Shown here piece after piece: positions 1 through 10,214 of a stretch of DNA of 64,000 nucleotides; within the stretch, counting starts at the first letter, position 1, and each line of letters opens with the position of its first letter. The stretch is taken from positions 188,444,669 through 188,508,668 of the forward strand of contig NC_081413.1 of assembly GCF_030272615.1 (NCBI RefSeq), in the 5' to 3' direction. Made by a program: the position numbers and the translations under genes. Under the pieces are notes generated by a model. It had not been told where the DNA came from, searched no databases, and saw only the letters and a list, made by a program, of their open reading frames with translations. This stretch comes from Cryptomeria japonica (lineage: Eukaryota; Streptophyta; Pinopsida; Cupressales; Cupressaceae).

Positions 1-540
1 ATATAATTTTTCATCAAGGTTACAAGCCTTGAGCATGAATTTAAATTTCTCATCAATTTTTGTATTGATTCTTTTAGCTACGCCAATTTGTGTTGGAGTA
101 TACGGAGCTAAGAATTGCCTATTAATTCCTTTTTGTTTTAAAAAATTGAAAAATTAATCTAAAATTTATTCCCCCAATTGTTTGATCTTTGAATTTTATT
201 CTTTTATCACTTTCATTCTCAACTTGATGTACAAAATCATAAGAAAAAAAATGCTTCAAAATTATTTTTTTCAAAAAGTAAACGCAAACCTTTTTAGTGA
301 AGTCATTAATGAATGTCATAAATATCAATATTTCCCTCTAGAAATTGTCTTCATGGTTCCACAAAGATCAAAATAAACTAACTTCAATTTCTTGGAGGTT
401 CTCCAAGCTTTTCCAAAATCAAAATTTTCTTTATGTTGTCTCATCATGACACAAACTTCACAAAACACTTCTCTGTAGTGATGGGGCAAAGGCCATATCT
501 GATATTTTGATTGAATAGTTCCTTTAGTGATTCAAAGTTA
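1..540 (-). pseudogene. Ty1/copia integrase fragment (pre-integrase plus integrase core)
   Basis: Minus-strand frames give a copia pre-integrase zinc-binding region near 420-540 (CEVCVMMRQH, then FGKAWRTSKKL and LVYFDLCG). The integrase core follows near 122-330 (MTFINDFTKKVCVYFLKK). A third piece near 1-130 reads APYTPTQIGVAKRINTKID, matching the conserved segment round the third catalytic acidic residue, although the usual glutamate in that stretch is not seen. The frame is broken by several stops and shifts, and the second catalytic region (120-180) has lost the usual RSDRGGE-type motif. No LTR, gag or RT belongs to it inside the window, so it is a truncated remnant continuing off the left edge. 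The family assignment is firm; the lineage is not. Confidence 0.8.
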
Positions 541-1088
541 ATATTGTTAAACACACATATATACTAAGAGGCGAGGGTGAATTAGTATATGCCAATTTCA
601 CTTTAATTAAACATTAATTACCACTAATAATTTCTCAAATCATCATAGAAACTGCTAAGCAAAAGATAAACACACATCAACACAATACAACACTGGATAT
701 GTGGAAACCCAGAAGGGAGAAACCATTGTGAGAAGAACTACTTGGATCTACTGGCCAATTCCAATATGACTAAGAAAACCGATAAATTGCAGTATTTTGT
801 AGGCACCAACCCACAATAATCACAACCTATAATGGAGACACCAATCCTCATTAATATTTGCAAGTACTAACATACAAGACGCACTAATCCCCTAAACAAG
901 AATTGAGCATCACCTCAAATGATGAGGTGCCAACCTCAATTACAAAAAATTACATGAAAGATATGTCATGCAAACCTTCAAGGATAAACCTTTAACATCT
1001 CCTCGATCTCAAATCTTTAGAACACTCTTACTATGTGCATGAGAGTCACATTTTAAGCCATACACTTAAACACAATTTGAGTAGATAG
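541..1088. other. Noncoding segment, probable retrotransposon LTR or leader remnant
   Basis: No reading frame of note. Copia integrase similarity stops abruptly at about 540, so a junction lies there. The segment includes a stretch beginning ACTAAGAGGCGAGGGTGAAT near 565, which resembles motifs I associate with LTR and leader regions of plant copia elements (recalled, not checked). A gtggaaacccagaagggaga stretch lies near 700. I cannot define its ends. Confidence 0.3.
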
Positions 1089-2090
1089 TGTAATGCCCGC
1101 CAAAATACCCTAGATAAAATAAGTAATCTAACAAATAGAGATGGTTTTTTTTTAAAAACGTCCACTATAACCATAACCATAGCATCATATTACGCAAGTG
1201 GAAATAACAATACAACATCTACCATTCCCTAGGGTACTTCAACTTCATTACCTAATTAAACTCTAACACAAAAGAACATCTATAATCATGGTACCATTAA
1301 AATTCATTACATTTAGTTCATAATCAATTACTTTCTTCCTAACATGAGTATTATGATCTATCAATGCAAATCCTACATATTCCCATTAACTCTTGAATTC
1401 ATTTATAAGGACTAAAACCAAATGTTCATGTTTTCCTTTTCAAAACCACCAAAAATAATATCATCTTTTCCATGCAAACATCATATAAATTTAACCTAAT
1501 TCTTTTCCTTCAAGTTAACCATATGTGCCTACAAACCACTCATGCATATTCATAATCAAGAGAAAACCAATAATAGGGAATAACATCATTTCCATTAAGA
1601 ACATCTACCATAATGCTAATATGTTCATTTAACATTCTCTTTACATCCATAGATACACAAGATAATCTAATAATTTTACTCATTCATTCCATTGTTTCCT
1701 TCCAATCCCAAATTACATACATACATGATGAATATCCATTTACAACATAAGTGTTACAATGATTACAACAATCATAACCTACTACATTATATCATGATCA
1801 CAGCCTACTACAAGTCTTTATCACATATGATTACAAGATACTTAAACAAGATACATAGTCTCTTTACAGATAAATCTTTTCTCATGATATAAGATACTTA
1901 ATTACAATCTAAATTATATAGAATAAGCGCCAAGAATCCATCCACATCCACGCTTGCTAGCATCCAATGAAGAACATCCTAATGGAAGAGGGAATCAAAC
2001 CACCCGACCATGTGGAACCAAAAAGGAACCACCCCCCATGCTAGGAGATGAAATGGGGTTCCAACTCACACTCAAGACCTAGGCTGACAC
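1089..2090 (+). repeat. TGTAATGCCC-type noncoding LTR-like unit, left part
   Basis: Begins TGTAATGCCCGCC, an LTR-like TG start nearly identical to the start of the unit at 55947 (TGTAATGCCCCGCC). It contains no protein-coding frame. The unit is interrupted at 2090 by the copia insertion and resumes at 7124, as shown by the target duplication GACAC on both sides. Orientation is assigned only from the TG start. It may be a solo LTR or part of a large non-autonomous element; the far end is not defined. Confidence 0.45.
2086..2090. repeat. Target-site duplication, left copy (GACAC)
   Basis: The 5-bp GACAC immediately precedes the copia LTR start and is matched at 7119-7123 after the other LTR. 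This length is normal for copia integrase. Confidence 0.85.
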
Positions 2091-2562
2091 TGTTAGGGTT
2101 TCAAGCAGATTCGAAGAAAATATGAACTAACAATTATAAGAAGATTTAATTACAAAAGATAAAGAAAAAACATAGGACATAGATAACACAGAGATTTAAC
2201 GTGGTTCACCCAGAATGGGTTATGTCCACCATACACAACCATCCAATCTTTCTTATTATCCAGCAAAAATAGTACATCAACCTCACAATGCCTTAAGCAT
2301 CCCAGCTGCTTATAACATGCATTTTTAGGGCAAAAACAAAGTCGGCCTTTTTAGGGTTTTATTACAATGTCGGTTTTCATCAACAAAAAAAATACCCAAA
2401 AAAAAATTTCTCGAGGGCTCCCACCCCCAAACCCCTGCTTTCCTTGGGGACTGCTGCCCCCGAACCCCTACCCGGGGCCTGGGGCCCAGGCCAGCCCCGA
2501 ACCCCGACAAGGATATGTACTAAGTGTATAGTACTTTGCTAATCAGTCGCCACATTTCAACA
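2091..2562 (-). repeat. 3' LTR of the copia element
   Basis: Matches 6684-7118 almost throughout, with the same TGTTAG and TCAACA ends. It is about 37 bp longer than its partner because of extra C/G-rich sequence near 2420-2510. It includes R/U5-like sequence with a GC-rich tract rich in CCCC and GGGG runs. Confidence 0.92.
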
Positions 2563-2622
2563 ATCTCCCACTTGGAGACTGATCAGACTCCACACCAAAC
2601 AATCTCCCACTTGGAGACTGAT
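2563..2622 (-). promoter_or_regulatory. Polypurine tract, present as a duplicated copy
   Basis: Directly inside the 3' LTR, the sense strand carries AAGTGGGAGAT, the usual copia polypurine tract priming plus-strand DNA synthesis. The surrounding caatctcccacttggagact block occurs twice, at about 2561-2580 and again at about 2600-2619. Only the first abuts the LTR and would define its end. Confidence 0.75.
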
Positions 2623-2698
2623 ACTACACAACACCACTGTACATGCAACATCCACTGGATAAAATACTAGGACTCTACTGGTATAAATTCCACAATTA

Positions 2699-3478
2699 TC
2701 AATCAAGAAGACCAACAAAAACTGATGAAGAAATAAGCTTCTCTTGTGCAATTGCCTTCGTGAACATATCAGCAAGTTTCTCACTTATGTGAATCTTCTC
2801 AAGCCGTAACTGACCCTCCTCCAAAATAGTCTGGATGAAGTGGTACCTGAGCTAAATGTGCTTTGTCCTTGAATGAAAAGTAGAGTTCTTTGCAAGATGA
2901 ATGGCACTCTGGCTATTAGTATACAATGGGAAATCCTCCTATGTCTGACCCAATTCCTCCAGAAAACATTGTAACTAAATCATCTCCTTGTTGGCTTCTG
3001 TAGAAGCAACATACTCGGCTTTAGTGGTTGAAAGTGCAACAACCTTTTGCAGCCTAGAAATCCAACTGACTGCAGTTCCCCCTATAGTAAAAACATACGC
3101 TATAGTACTCCTCCATGAATCAATATCACCTGCCAGATCAGAGTCAACAAATCCACTCAAAGCCGCATTAGATCCTTTGAAACATAATGCCTTTGTAGTG
3201 GTTCTTTTCAAATACCGAAAGATCCATTTCATAGCATTCCAATGTTCCATACCTGGATTACTCATAAACCCGCTCACAACTCCCACTGCATGTGCAATAT
3301 CTGGCCTTGTGCATACCTTTTTATACATCATACTTCCAATAGCTGATGAATATGGGATGTTAGACATTTTATTAACCTCTTTCTGTGCCTTTGGGCACAT
3401 CTCCTTAGTCAATTTGAAATGACTAGCCAAAGGTGTACCAACTGCTTTTGCATCCTGCATGTTAAATCTTTTCAACAC
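2699..3478 (-). pseudogene. Copia RNase H domain and polyprotein C terminus
   Basis: The main open stretch (2975-3478) shows the linker after RT (KEVNKMSNIPYSSAIGSMMY, TRPDIAHAVGVVS) and then RNase H motifs: GFVDSDLAGD carries a first catalytic aspartate and STTKAEYVA the glutamate. A further in-family stretch continues to about 2702 (LADMFTKAIAQEKL), ending at a TGA at 2699-2701. Several stops interrupt the path. This domain degrades the RNA template during reverse transcription. It is the last part of the single copia polyprotein whose earlier parts lie to the right. Confidence 0.88.
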
Positions 3479-3496
3479 CTTCTTTATATACTCACT

Positions 3497-4380
3497 TTAG
3501 GACAAATTCAAGGTTCTATTTTTCTTGTCCCATGTATTCCTCATACCGAGAATTTCCTTAGCTGCACCCAAATCCATCATAGCAAATGACCTGGCTAATT
3601 TCTGTTTAAGATCATTTATATGTTGCATGTTAGACCCAACAACAAGCATATCATCAACATAAAGCAATAGGATAATATAACTGCCATTATCCAATCTCTT
3701 AAAATATACACAATGATCAGAATGACATCTATGATAACTATGTTCAGCCATGAAACTATCAAATTTTAAATACCATTTTCGGGGTGCTTGCTTTAGGCCA
3801 TACAAACTTTTCTTCAACCTGCACACCAAGTTCTCCTTACCTTTGACCTCATATCCCTATGGTTGCAACATGTAAATTTCCTCCTCCAAATCTCCATGGA
3901 GAAAAGTTGTTTTGACATCTAATTGTTCAAGATGTAAATCATCTACAGCCACAAGACTAAGTACAGTTCTAATTGAAGTCATTTTTACATCTGGAGAAAT
4001 ATTTCATCATAAACTATACCCTTTTTCTATGCAAAACCTTTTACCACAAGTCTGGCCTTATATCTTTTCTGACCTCCTTCCTCCTCGTTCAGCCTATATA
4101 CCCATTTGTTAGGCAAAGCTCTTTTTTCTGTAGGTAAAGGGACTAAGTCCCAAGTCTTATTTTTCATCAAGGAGTCCATCTCCTCTTTCATACCTAGCTC
4201 CCACTATTGTTTGGCATCCACCTGCATTGCTTCTTCATATTCTTCGGGTTCACTAGAATCAATTAATAAAATAAAATACAAAGAAGGAGAAAATCTTTCA
4301 GGGGGTCTACTTGACCTTGTAGAATGTCTAACACTTGTAGGAGTTTGTGGGACAATCTGTTGTTGCTGAGCATCAGGTAC
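3497..4380 (-). pseudogene. Copia reverse transcriptase domain
   Basis: 3497-3829 reads CRLKKSLYGLKQAPRKWY followed by the palm motif LLYVDDMLVVGS, so the YVDD catalytic pair is intact. The N-terminal part of RT lies in broken frames from about 3830 to 4370, where ENLVCRL connects upstream and a stop replaces a residue shortly before GYEVKGKENLV. It is copia-type by its position after integrase and by the YGLKQAPR signature. It is non-functional because of stops and shifts. Confidence 0.9.
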
Positions 4381-5560
4381 CTATGGCATTTCATTTTCAG
4401 GAATCTCATCTAACACCACATATTCTTGTTTGTCTTGTTCATGCTTCTTTTCCTGCATCTGTTCTTTATACATAACCTTCTCATTGAATATAACATCTCT
4501 AATTCTAATTATCTTCTTATTTTCAAAATCCCATAACCGATAGCCATATTCATCTATCCCATATCCAATGAAGGTACATTTCTGAGATTTAGAAACAAGC
4601 TTAGTTATGTTTTCTTTATCAACATGGACAAAAGCTTCACAACCAAAGGTTTTCAGAAAAGAATAATTTACCTTTTTACCAATCCATGCCTCCTTTGGAA
4701 TACCACCATCCAAAGGGGTTGAAGGTCCTCTATTTATCAAATAGATAGCAGTATGTACAACATCTGCCCAAAAATGTAAGGGCAATCAAGCATGCAATCT
4801 CATGCTCCTCGCGTGTTCCATGATAATCCTATTCATTCTCTCTGACACACCATTTTCCTGTGGAGTTCCTAGAACTGTCTTCTGCTTTCGAATCCCATTT
4901 AAGGAGCAACAATCTTCAAATTCTTTTCTACAATACTCACCTCCATTATCTAATCTGAGACACTTCAACTTTTTTTCTGTCTCATTCTCAACCAAAGCTT
5001 TCCATTTCTTAAAAGTTTCAAAAACATCTAATTTTTGTTTTAGGAAATATACCCATGTTTTTCTGGCTGAGTCATCAATAAAAAAAACATAATAACAAGA
5101 GCCACCAAGAGATGATACCTGAGCCGGTCCCCATACATCTGAATGCACAAGCTCTAACTTCTCACTCTTCTTCTCTTTCCCAACCTTGAGAAATCTAACT
5201 CTTTTCTGTTTACCATAAACACAGTTTTCACATAACCCTAAATCAATCTTCTTAGTCCTAGCAATAGATTTTTGGAGTGAAGGATTTTCATCCCTTTCTC
5301 ACTCATGTGCCCAAGCCTATGGTGCCACATTATCAAATATGTTCTTGCAACATCTATTGTTGTTGTCCCTGCAGTAACTTTATCTGTAGCAGCTAAGGTA
5401 GAGTAAGTGTTACCAGTACACAGATATAATGTGCCTACCTTTGCACCTTTAGCTACTACTAATGATCCTTTAGTGACCTTCTAGATATTGTCTGAGAAGG
5501 TAACTATGCAACCTTCACTACCTAGTTGCCCTGCAGAAATTAAATTTCTTCTTAAGTTGG
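4381..5560 (-). pseudogene. Copia integrase (zinc-binding region, DDE core and C-terminal part)
   Basis: The core at 4786-5148 keeps all three expected catalytic positions: HSDVWGPAQ, RLDNGGEYC and NGVSERMNR. The C-terminal part at 4381-4785 shows PLHFWADVVHTAIYLINRGP and a WIGKKVNYSFLKTFGCEAF segment typical of copia integrases. The upstream stretch 5150-5560 is the pre-integrase region in broken frames. Integrase would insert the DNA copy with a 5-bp duplication, as found round this element. The core is one of the better preserved parts, but it is separated from its neighbours by stops. Confidence 0.9.
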
Positions 5561-5614
5561 GAACATGTCTTACCTCCTGCAGAAACCAGTCATTTCCATT
5601 TTGCAACTTTATCT

Positions 5615-6019
5615 TTATCTTTCCTTTTCCAACAATTTCACGAGCTCATCCACACCCAAATATACCTGTCCAAAATCACCTTGAACATAATCTAGAAAAT
5701 ATTTTCTATGGGGTGTAGCATGAAATGAAGTCCCAAAATCTATTACCCAGGAATAATTAACGTTATCCAAACATAAGATTAAAGCATCTTGTAAAGTATT
5801 ACTTGCAATATTAGCTTCGTTAATATCATTTTCATTTTTGTCTCCTTCTTTGTTTTTCTGAGACCAACAGTCTTTCTTTAGATGACCAGGCTTTCCACAG
5901 TACCAACAATCTTTCTTTCCTCTAGATTGAGAGCGTCCTTTCTTTGACTTCCCTCGTGACTTCTCATTCCAAGGGCCTTTTCCTCTTTCCTTTGATCTTC
6001 CTCTGTTCTCCACATTCAA
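5615..6019 (-). pseudogene. Copia gag zinc knuckle and protease
   Basis: The 134-residue stretch has a basic linker (GRSQSRGKKD), then a complete CCHC knuckle CWYCGKPGHLKKDC, which packages RNA in Gag. Next comes the protease active-site region WVIDFGTSFHATPHRKYF. The aspartyl protease triad is normally D-S/T-G; here it reads D-F-G, so the enzyme is probably dead even without the other breaks. The end of the stretch near the left boundary (VYLGVDELVKLLEKER) is the protease to integrase linker. Confidence 0.9.
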
Positions 6020-6631
6020 AATACTACTTGATGATGTTGAATTTTCACCTATGCTTTTCCTTCACATTTCCTCGCTTAGGATAACACCAACAATATCATC
6101 AAATACCAAAGTATTTTTACCAGAGATAGAGTTACTTACAGCCATAACCAAGCTATTCCAGCTTTCTGGCAAAGAACATAAAATCAAGAGAGCCCTAACG
6201 TCTTCTACAAAGGTAATTTTTACTTAAGACAATTGACTGGTAATTGTATTAAATTCATTTAAGTGCTCCACTATAGATCCTCCCTCACTCATTTTCAAAT
6301 TAAACAAATGCTTCATAAGAAATACCTTATTCGAAGTCGAGGATTTCTCATACAACTTAGTCAATGTCACCATCAAATCTATAGTCATTTTTGCTTCTGT
6401 AATATTGAATTCTATGGATGGTGCAAGGCACAATCGAATGGATCCCAGTGCCTTTCTATCTAAAATGTCCCACTCTTCATCTGACATTGTAGTTTCTTTC
6501 TTTGTCTTTCCTTCCAACGGCCGCCACAAATCCTTTTGATATAGGTAATCCTCCATCTGCATTTTCCATAACTGATAATTCTGACCGTTAAACTTTTCGA
6601 CCTTGAATTTGGAATCCTCCATTGCTCCCAC
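6020..6631 (-). pseudogene. Copia gag N-terminal (UBN2-type) region
   Basis: The start codon at 6629-6631 opens MGAMEDSKFKVEKFNGQNYQ, followed by WKMQMEDYLYQKDLWRPLEG. This is a typical N terminus for plant copia Gag capsid proteins, and MSEGGSIVEHLNEFNTITSQ is the later capsid motif. The open stretch ends at about 6224, and Gag similarity continues in broken frames towards the zinc knuckle. The start lies about 35 bp after the primer site, so the leader is very short. Confidence 0.88.
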
Positions 6632-6665
6632 TCAAATCTAAAAGTCCTGCCGATTTACAGAAAAA

Positions 6666-6681
6666 CCTCACTCTGATACCA
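6666..6681 (-). promoter_or_regulatory. Primer binding site, initiator Met tRNA type
   Basis: On the sense strand, two bases inside the 5' LTR, the sequence TGGTATCAGAGTGAGG closely matches the complement of the plant initiator methionine tRNA 3' end (TGGTATCAGAGC core, known for copia). It fixes the minus orientation and the inner LTR edge at 6684. Confidence 0.9.
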
Positions 6682-6683
6682 AT

Positions 6684-7118
6684 TGTTAGGGTTTCAAGCA
6701 GATCTGAAGCAAATATGAACTAACAATTATATGCAGATTTAAATACAAAAGATAAAGAAAAAACACAGGACACAGAAACCACAGAGATTTAATGTGGTTC
6801 ACCCAGAATGGGTTACGTCCACCATACACAGCTGTCCAATCTTTCTTATTATCCAGCAAAAATAGTACATCAACCTCAAAATGCCTTAAGCATCCCAGCT
6901 GCTTATAACATGTGTTTTTAGGGCAAAAACAAAGTCGACCTTTTTAGGGTTTTATTACAATGTCGGTTTTCATCAACAACAAAAAAATACCCAAAAAAGG
7001 TTTTTCTCGGGGGCTCCCACCCCCGAACCCCGGCTCGGGGCCCGGCCCAGCCCCGAACCCCAGCAAGGATATGTGCTAAGTGTACAGTACTTTTCTGATC
7101 AGTCGCCACATTTCAACA
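6684..7118 (-). repeat. 5' LTR of the copia element
   Basis: 435-bp partner of 2091-2562 with identical termini. The GC-rich tract at 7010-7075 is shorter than in the other LTR. Most of the remaining differences are single base changes. Confidence 0.92.
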
Positions 7119-7123
7119 GACAC
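7119..7123. repeat. Target-site duplication, right copy (GACAC)
   Basis: Matches 2086-2090 exactly. Confidence 0.85.
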
Positions 7124-8092
7124 CTAACAACTAAGGACTCAAAATGACATCCACAAAGACAACAATCAAGAATTTAATAGCCAAAATACATCATGAGGCT
7201 GACACAAAAAGCAATAAACTCCCATAGGAATAATCAACAATCAAGGCATAAGGATAATGGACACATAGGGAAAGAGTGTCATCACATGCAAGCCTCATGT
7301 GGAATCCATCTCAACCTTGGATACAAACAAGGGAGATCATTTTACGGCACCAATGGTCTTCCTAATCTTATATCCCAAAACAACCTCCCTGGGACTCTCC
7401 ATTGGGGCATAAACTCAAATTCATTATCTTGATTAAGTGAATCCTAATTACCCAACCTACTAATTAATTTATTAAATTTATCACTTGCAATTACAAAGGA
7501 AAACTCTTCATTAGCTTCCATCCAGTCTAGACCCCCTCCTAGAGGTCTATTTCTCATGACCCTGGTCCTACACATGCAAGAGCCCACTCCCCCTATCCAT
7601 GGACCAAGACCTTAGGGTGAAACATAAACACAATAACATCATGAAGGCTCAAATGAAATAAATCCATAGTCACAATAGCACAAATACACATATGAAGCAT
7701 AACAATGAACTATAATTCCAACATGCCAAAACAAGAGCCTCCACCATCAAAAGTATAACAATAAGAAAGAGTAAGGCATACACCATCTTACTCAACAATA
7801 TTCAAATACAATCCTCAATGGTGATGCACATCCATCCCACTAGAGCTCATATACAATCAACCTCAACAACAAGGCATTCTCCTTCTTGCTAGAGATAATC
7901 AACATATATGCACAAACCTCAATAGCAAGGCACAAAACATCTTGTCAGAGCATAAATCAACAACAAAATGAATGATACTGAACTATAAACATCTCAAAGA
8001 AAACTCAAGACAATCACAAAAATCTCTGATACAAGCCAAAATACAAAAATGCATCATAGATTGACAAAATGATTAAAGACCCATATACAAAG
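7124..8092 (+). repeat. TGTAATGCCC-type noncoding unit, right part
   Basis: Continuation of the unit begun at 1089 after the copia insertion. A short stretch at 7265-7310 (agggaaagagtgtcatcaca, then caagcctcatgtgga) resembles 57005-57135 of the second unit, supporting common ancestry. No coding frame. It ends where the Tat-type LTR begins at 8093, so the true end of the unit is unknown. Confidence 0.4.
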
Positions 8093-8394
8093 TGATGCTT
8101 TGCAAAAAGGGGTTAATGTTTAGACAAGAACCTGTGATCGTATAACACATAAGAAACACAAGAAACAAAGAAGAGTTAGTGTTAATCAACCAAAAACTAT
8201 TCTAAGCAGGCATACCAAGAGAGACACTGAAAAACATAATGAAGTATTTAATTATGAAAGCAAACACAACAAGGCATCTCCAAATGCCTTCCACCATGCT
8301 TGTAGCTCCTTCTCCCTTGTTCCTCTCCTCTCCAAGTTCCAAATTAGTGTAGCTCTCGGCATCTTTTTGTACTATGGATGCCTTATGGAGATTT

Positions 8395-8410
8395 AAGATT
8401 GAAATGTTTT
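8395..8410. repeat. LINE target-site duplication, left copy
   Basis: The 16-bp aagattgaaatgtttt is repeated at 14817-14832. The uninterrupted LTR copy at 28486-28505 has this sequence once, which proves the duplication arose with the LINE. Confidence 0.92.
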
Positions 8411-8556
8411 TTTGGATTAGATATCAAGAAAGCATTACATGGCTTCAGCAAAAAGACTAAGTTCAGTAGTAGTCAAGGCACCAATAGAAGGTGCATATAC
8501 AAAATACACAATTAACATGCACCTCCAAGTAAAAGGGGATTACAACTGATGTACAT

Positions 8557-8623
8557 ATTTATAAACAAAATGACATCATAGCATATTACAAATTTATAAA
8601 CAAAATGACATCATAGCATATTA
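8557..8623. repeat. Tandem duplication in LINE 3' UTR
   Basis: Two 32-bp copies (8557-8588 and 8592-8623) of a block starting atttataaacaaaatgacat, 35 bp apart, just after the ORF2 stop. Such short duplications at LINE 3' ends may affect the template-recognition region, but no function can be read here. Confidence 0.85.
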
Positions 8624-8631
8624 ATCAGCTG

Positions 8632-10172
8632 TTAAGGAAGTAGGATTTCAACATCTGGTGAGTCGTCATTGTCCATAGGTGGGAGCCATGCCACCCAGCC
8701 CATAGCTCCTTCCTGCCATACTTCTACCTGACCATCTAGCAGTTCTTTCTTATGAGGATGGGAAATGCACTTAGTGATCAGATCGGCCTCCTCCTGGATG
8801 ATCTCCATATACATTTGCCTATGATCCAATTGCCTCATGAAGGCTACCGGGGCTTGTTCAAAAGGTGCTTTGCCTGGTTCATCTCTTTCCCAAGTGAACC
8901 CGTGTGATAGTTCACGGATGTACATAGTAGTGGCCCAGTCCTTGATCCATCTGTCAAACTTGTCTGAGTCAAGTTTAAGCACAACAGTGACTTGTACAGA
9001 AATAGAATGAGCAATGAGTCTCCTAAGAAACTCAGTGAGGTTCCTGGTATTTCTATTAAAGATGTCATCATTGTGATACTTCCATATGAGCCACAAAACT
9101 TCCAAAGAAAAACAAGACCAAAAGATATTAGCAATCCTCTTACAGCCCTTGACATAGCCTAGAACAAATCTATGAACTCAAGAGAACCAGAAAAATTCTC
9201 CATATTTCCTTAGCAAAATGGCATTCAAAGAATATGTGTTTCACAGACTCAGGTGCTCTACAAATGCTACAGTTTATTAAGGCACCTTCCTTATTTTTTA
9301 TGGGGAGTTTATTCAATAGTAGTCACCACCCAAAGAATTTCTTTTTAGGTTCATTATGGGCCATCCAAAACCTATTTAGACAGTCTTTCCAGGTCTTCGG
9401 TTCCCAGTCTAGGTCCCAGAATGCATTAAGGTGCAGAAGGATGGTATCAGATTCGGTGAGTGTGGAGTAAATACATTTAGATTTTAGTGAAGGGAGAGGT
9501 GTGTCACAATTCCAGCAAAGTACAATCATGGGGGGGGGGAGTGAGGGAGCAGGGGGTGAGGGGGGGGAGAGAAGAGGATAGTGCCAATCTAAGGATGTTG
9601 TATGTCCTGATCTGGGAATCTAGGATAGAGAAGGTGGATTGCAGCTCCTCCCATGACCTGAGTTGGTTGTTAGTAAACAGTTGTTCAAAGTTTTTAATAC
9701 CCCAATCATGCCATTTCAATACAGAGCAGCCTTGAAGTGTAGCCAACAGTTTTCCATTATGGATCAAGTTCCACCATATTGATATGTTTTCAGCAATATT
9801 CCCCTATTCAATGCCATCACTTTTGATATTCACCAAGTGTCTCACTTGTTCTCAGGCCTTCCATGGTGACTTGAAGATATCAAACCCAACCGAAGCTACC
9901 TCAAACTGCCCCATAAGACTATCCAGTAGTGGGAGGTCCTTCCATTTCCTAGCTTTGTTAGGAACAAAGCATTTGATATTATTTCTTATAAGAACTTTCC
10001 ATGGTTCATTGCCTTCCATGGCTTTAAGGATCCATTTGGAAGCAAGAGAAATACCTTGTAGTTTTAGGTCTTTCAACCCCATCCCTCTAAGTAGTTTATT
10101 CATAGTGCACCATTCCCATTTGACTGCATGTTGTTTCTTAGTCCCCTTGCCATCTGACCAAAGTAATTCCAT
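8632..10172 (-). pseudogene. LINE ORF2 C-terminal region with zinc-binding RT-associated domain
   Basis: Broken frames together cover the ORF2 C terminus. 9852-10172 resembles the post-RT connection (NKLLRGMGLKDLKLQGISLA). 9504-9767 and 9323-9529 match the plant non-LTR zinc-binding RT region (IKNFEQLFTNN, then NEPKKKFFGW). Around 9200-9300 a frame gives LINCSICRAPESVKHIFFEC with the C-x2-C and H/C ligands. The last open frame, 8632-9105, opens with LWLIWKYHNDDIFN, a common plant LINE tail motif, followed by about 140 residues of no known domain. The tail helps hold template RNA in related LINEs. Confidence 0.8.
9530..9575. repeat. G-rich low-complexity tract in LINE ORF2
   Basis: The plus strand has several runs of three to nine Gs separated by short A/GT spacers; the LINE sense strand is C-rich. 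It interrupts the coding path of the zinc-binding domain and probably expanded after insertion. On the plus strand it could form a G-quadruplex. Confidence 0.75.
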
Positions 10173-10214
10173 AATCTACTTTTGGACATGATTAAATTGG
10201 TAGTTCTTAAATAG

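Larger units (their letters stand above)
2091..7118 (-). mobile_element. Complete Ty1/copia LTR retrotransposon, coding-defective
   Basis: A 5.0 kb element with two LTRs (2091-2562 and 6684-7118). The LTRs begin TGTTAGGG and end TTTCAACA on the plus strand, flanked by GACAC on both sides. In minus-strand order it has the 5' LTR, an initiator-Met-type primer site, gag, zinc knuckle, protease, integrase, RT, RNase H, a purine tract and the 3' LTR. The order protease-integrase-RT-RNase H is diagnostic of Ty1/copia. The polyprotein is broken by many stops, so this copy cannot move on its own. It sits inside the noncoding unit 1089-8092 and so inserted after that unit. Confidence 0.93.

Noticed and set aside
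2988-3422. Plus-strand 144-residue ORF
   Set aside because: It is the complement of the copia RNase H region, which has clear family motifs on the minus strand.
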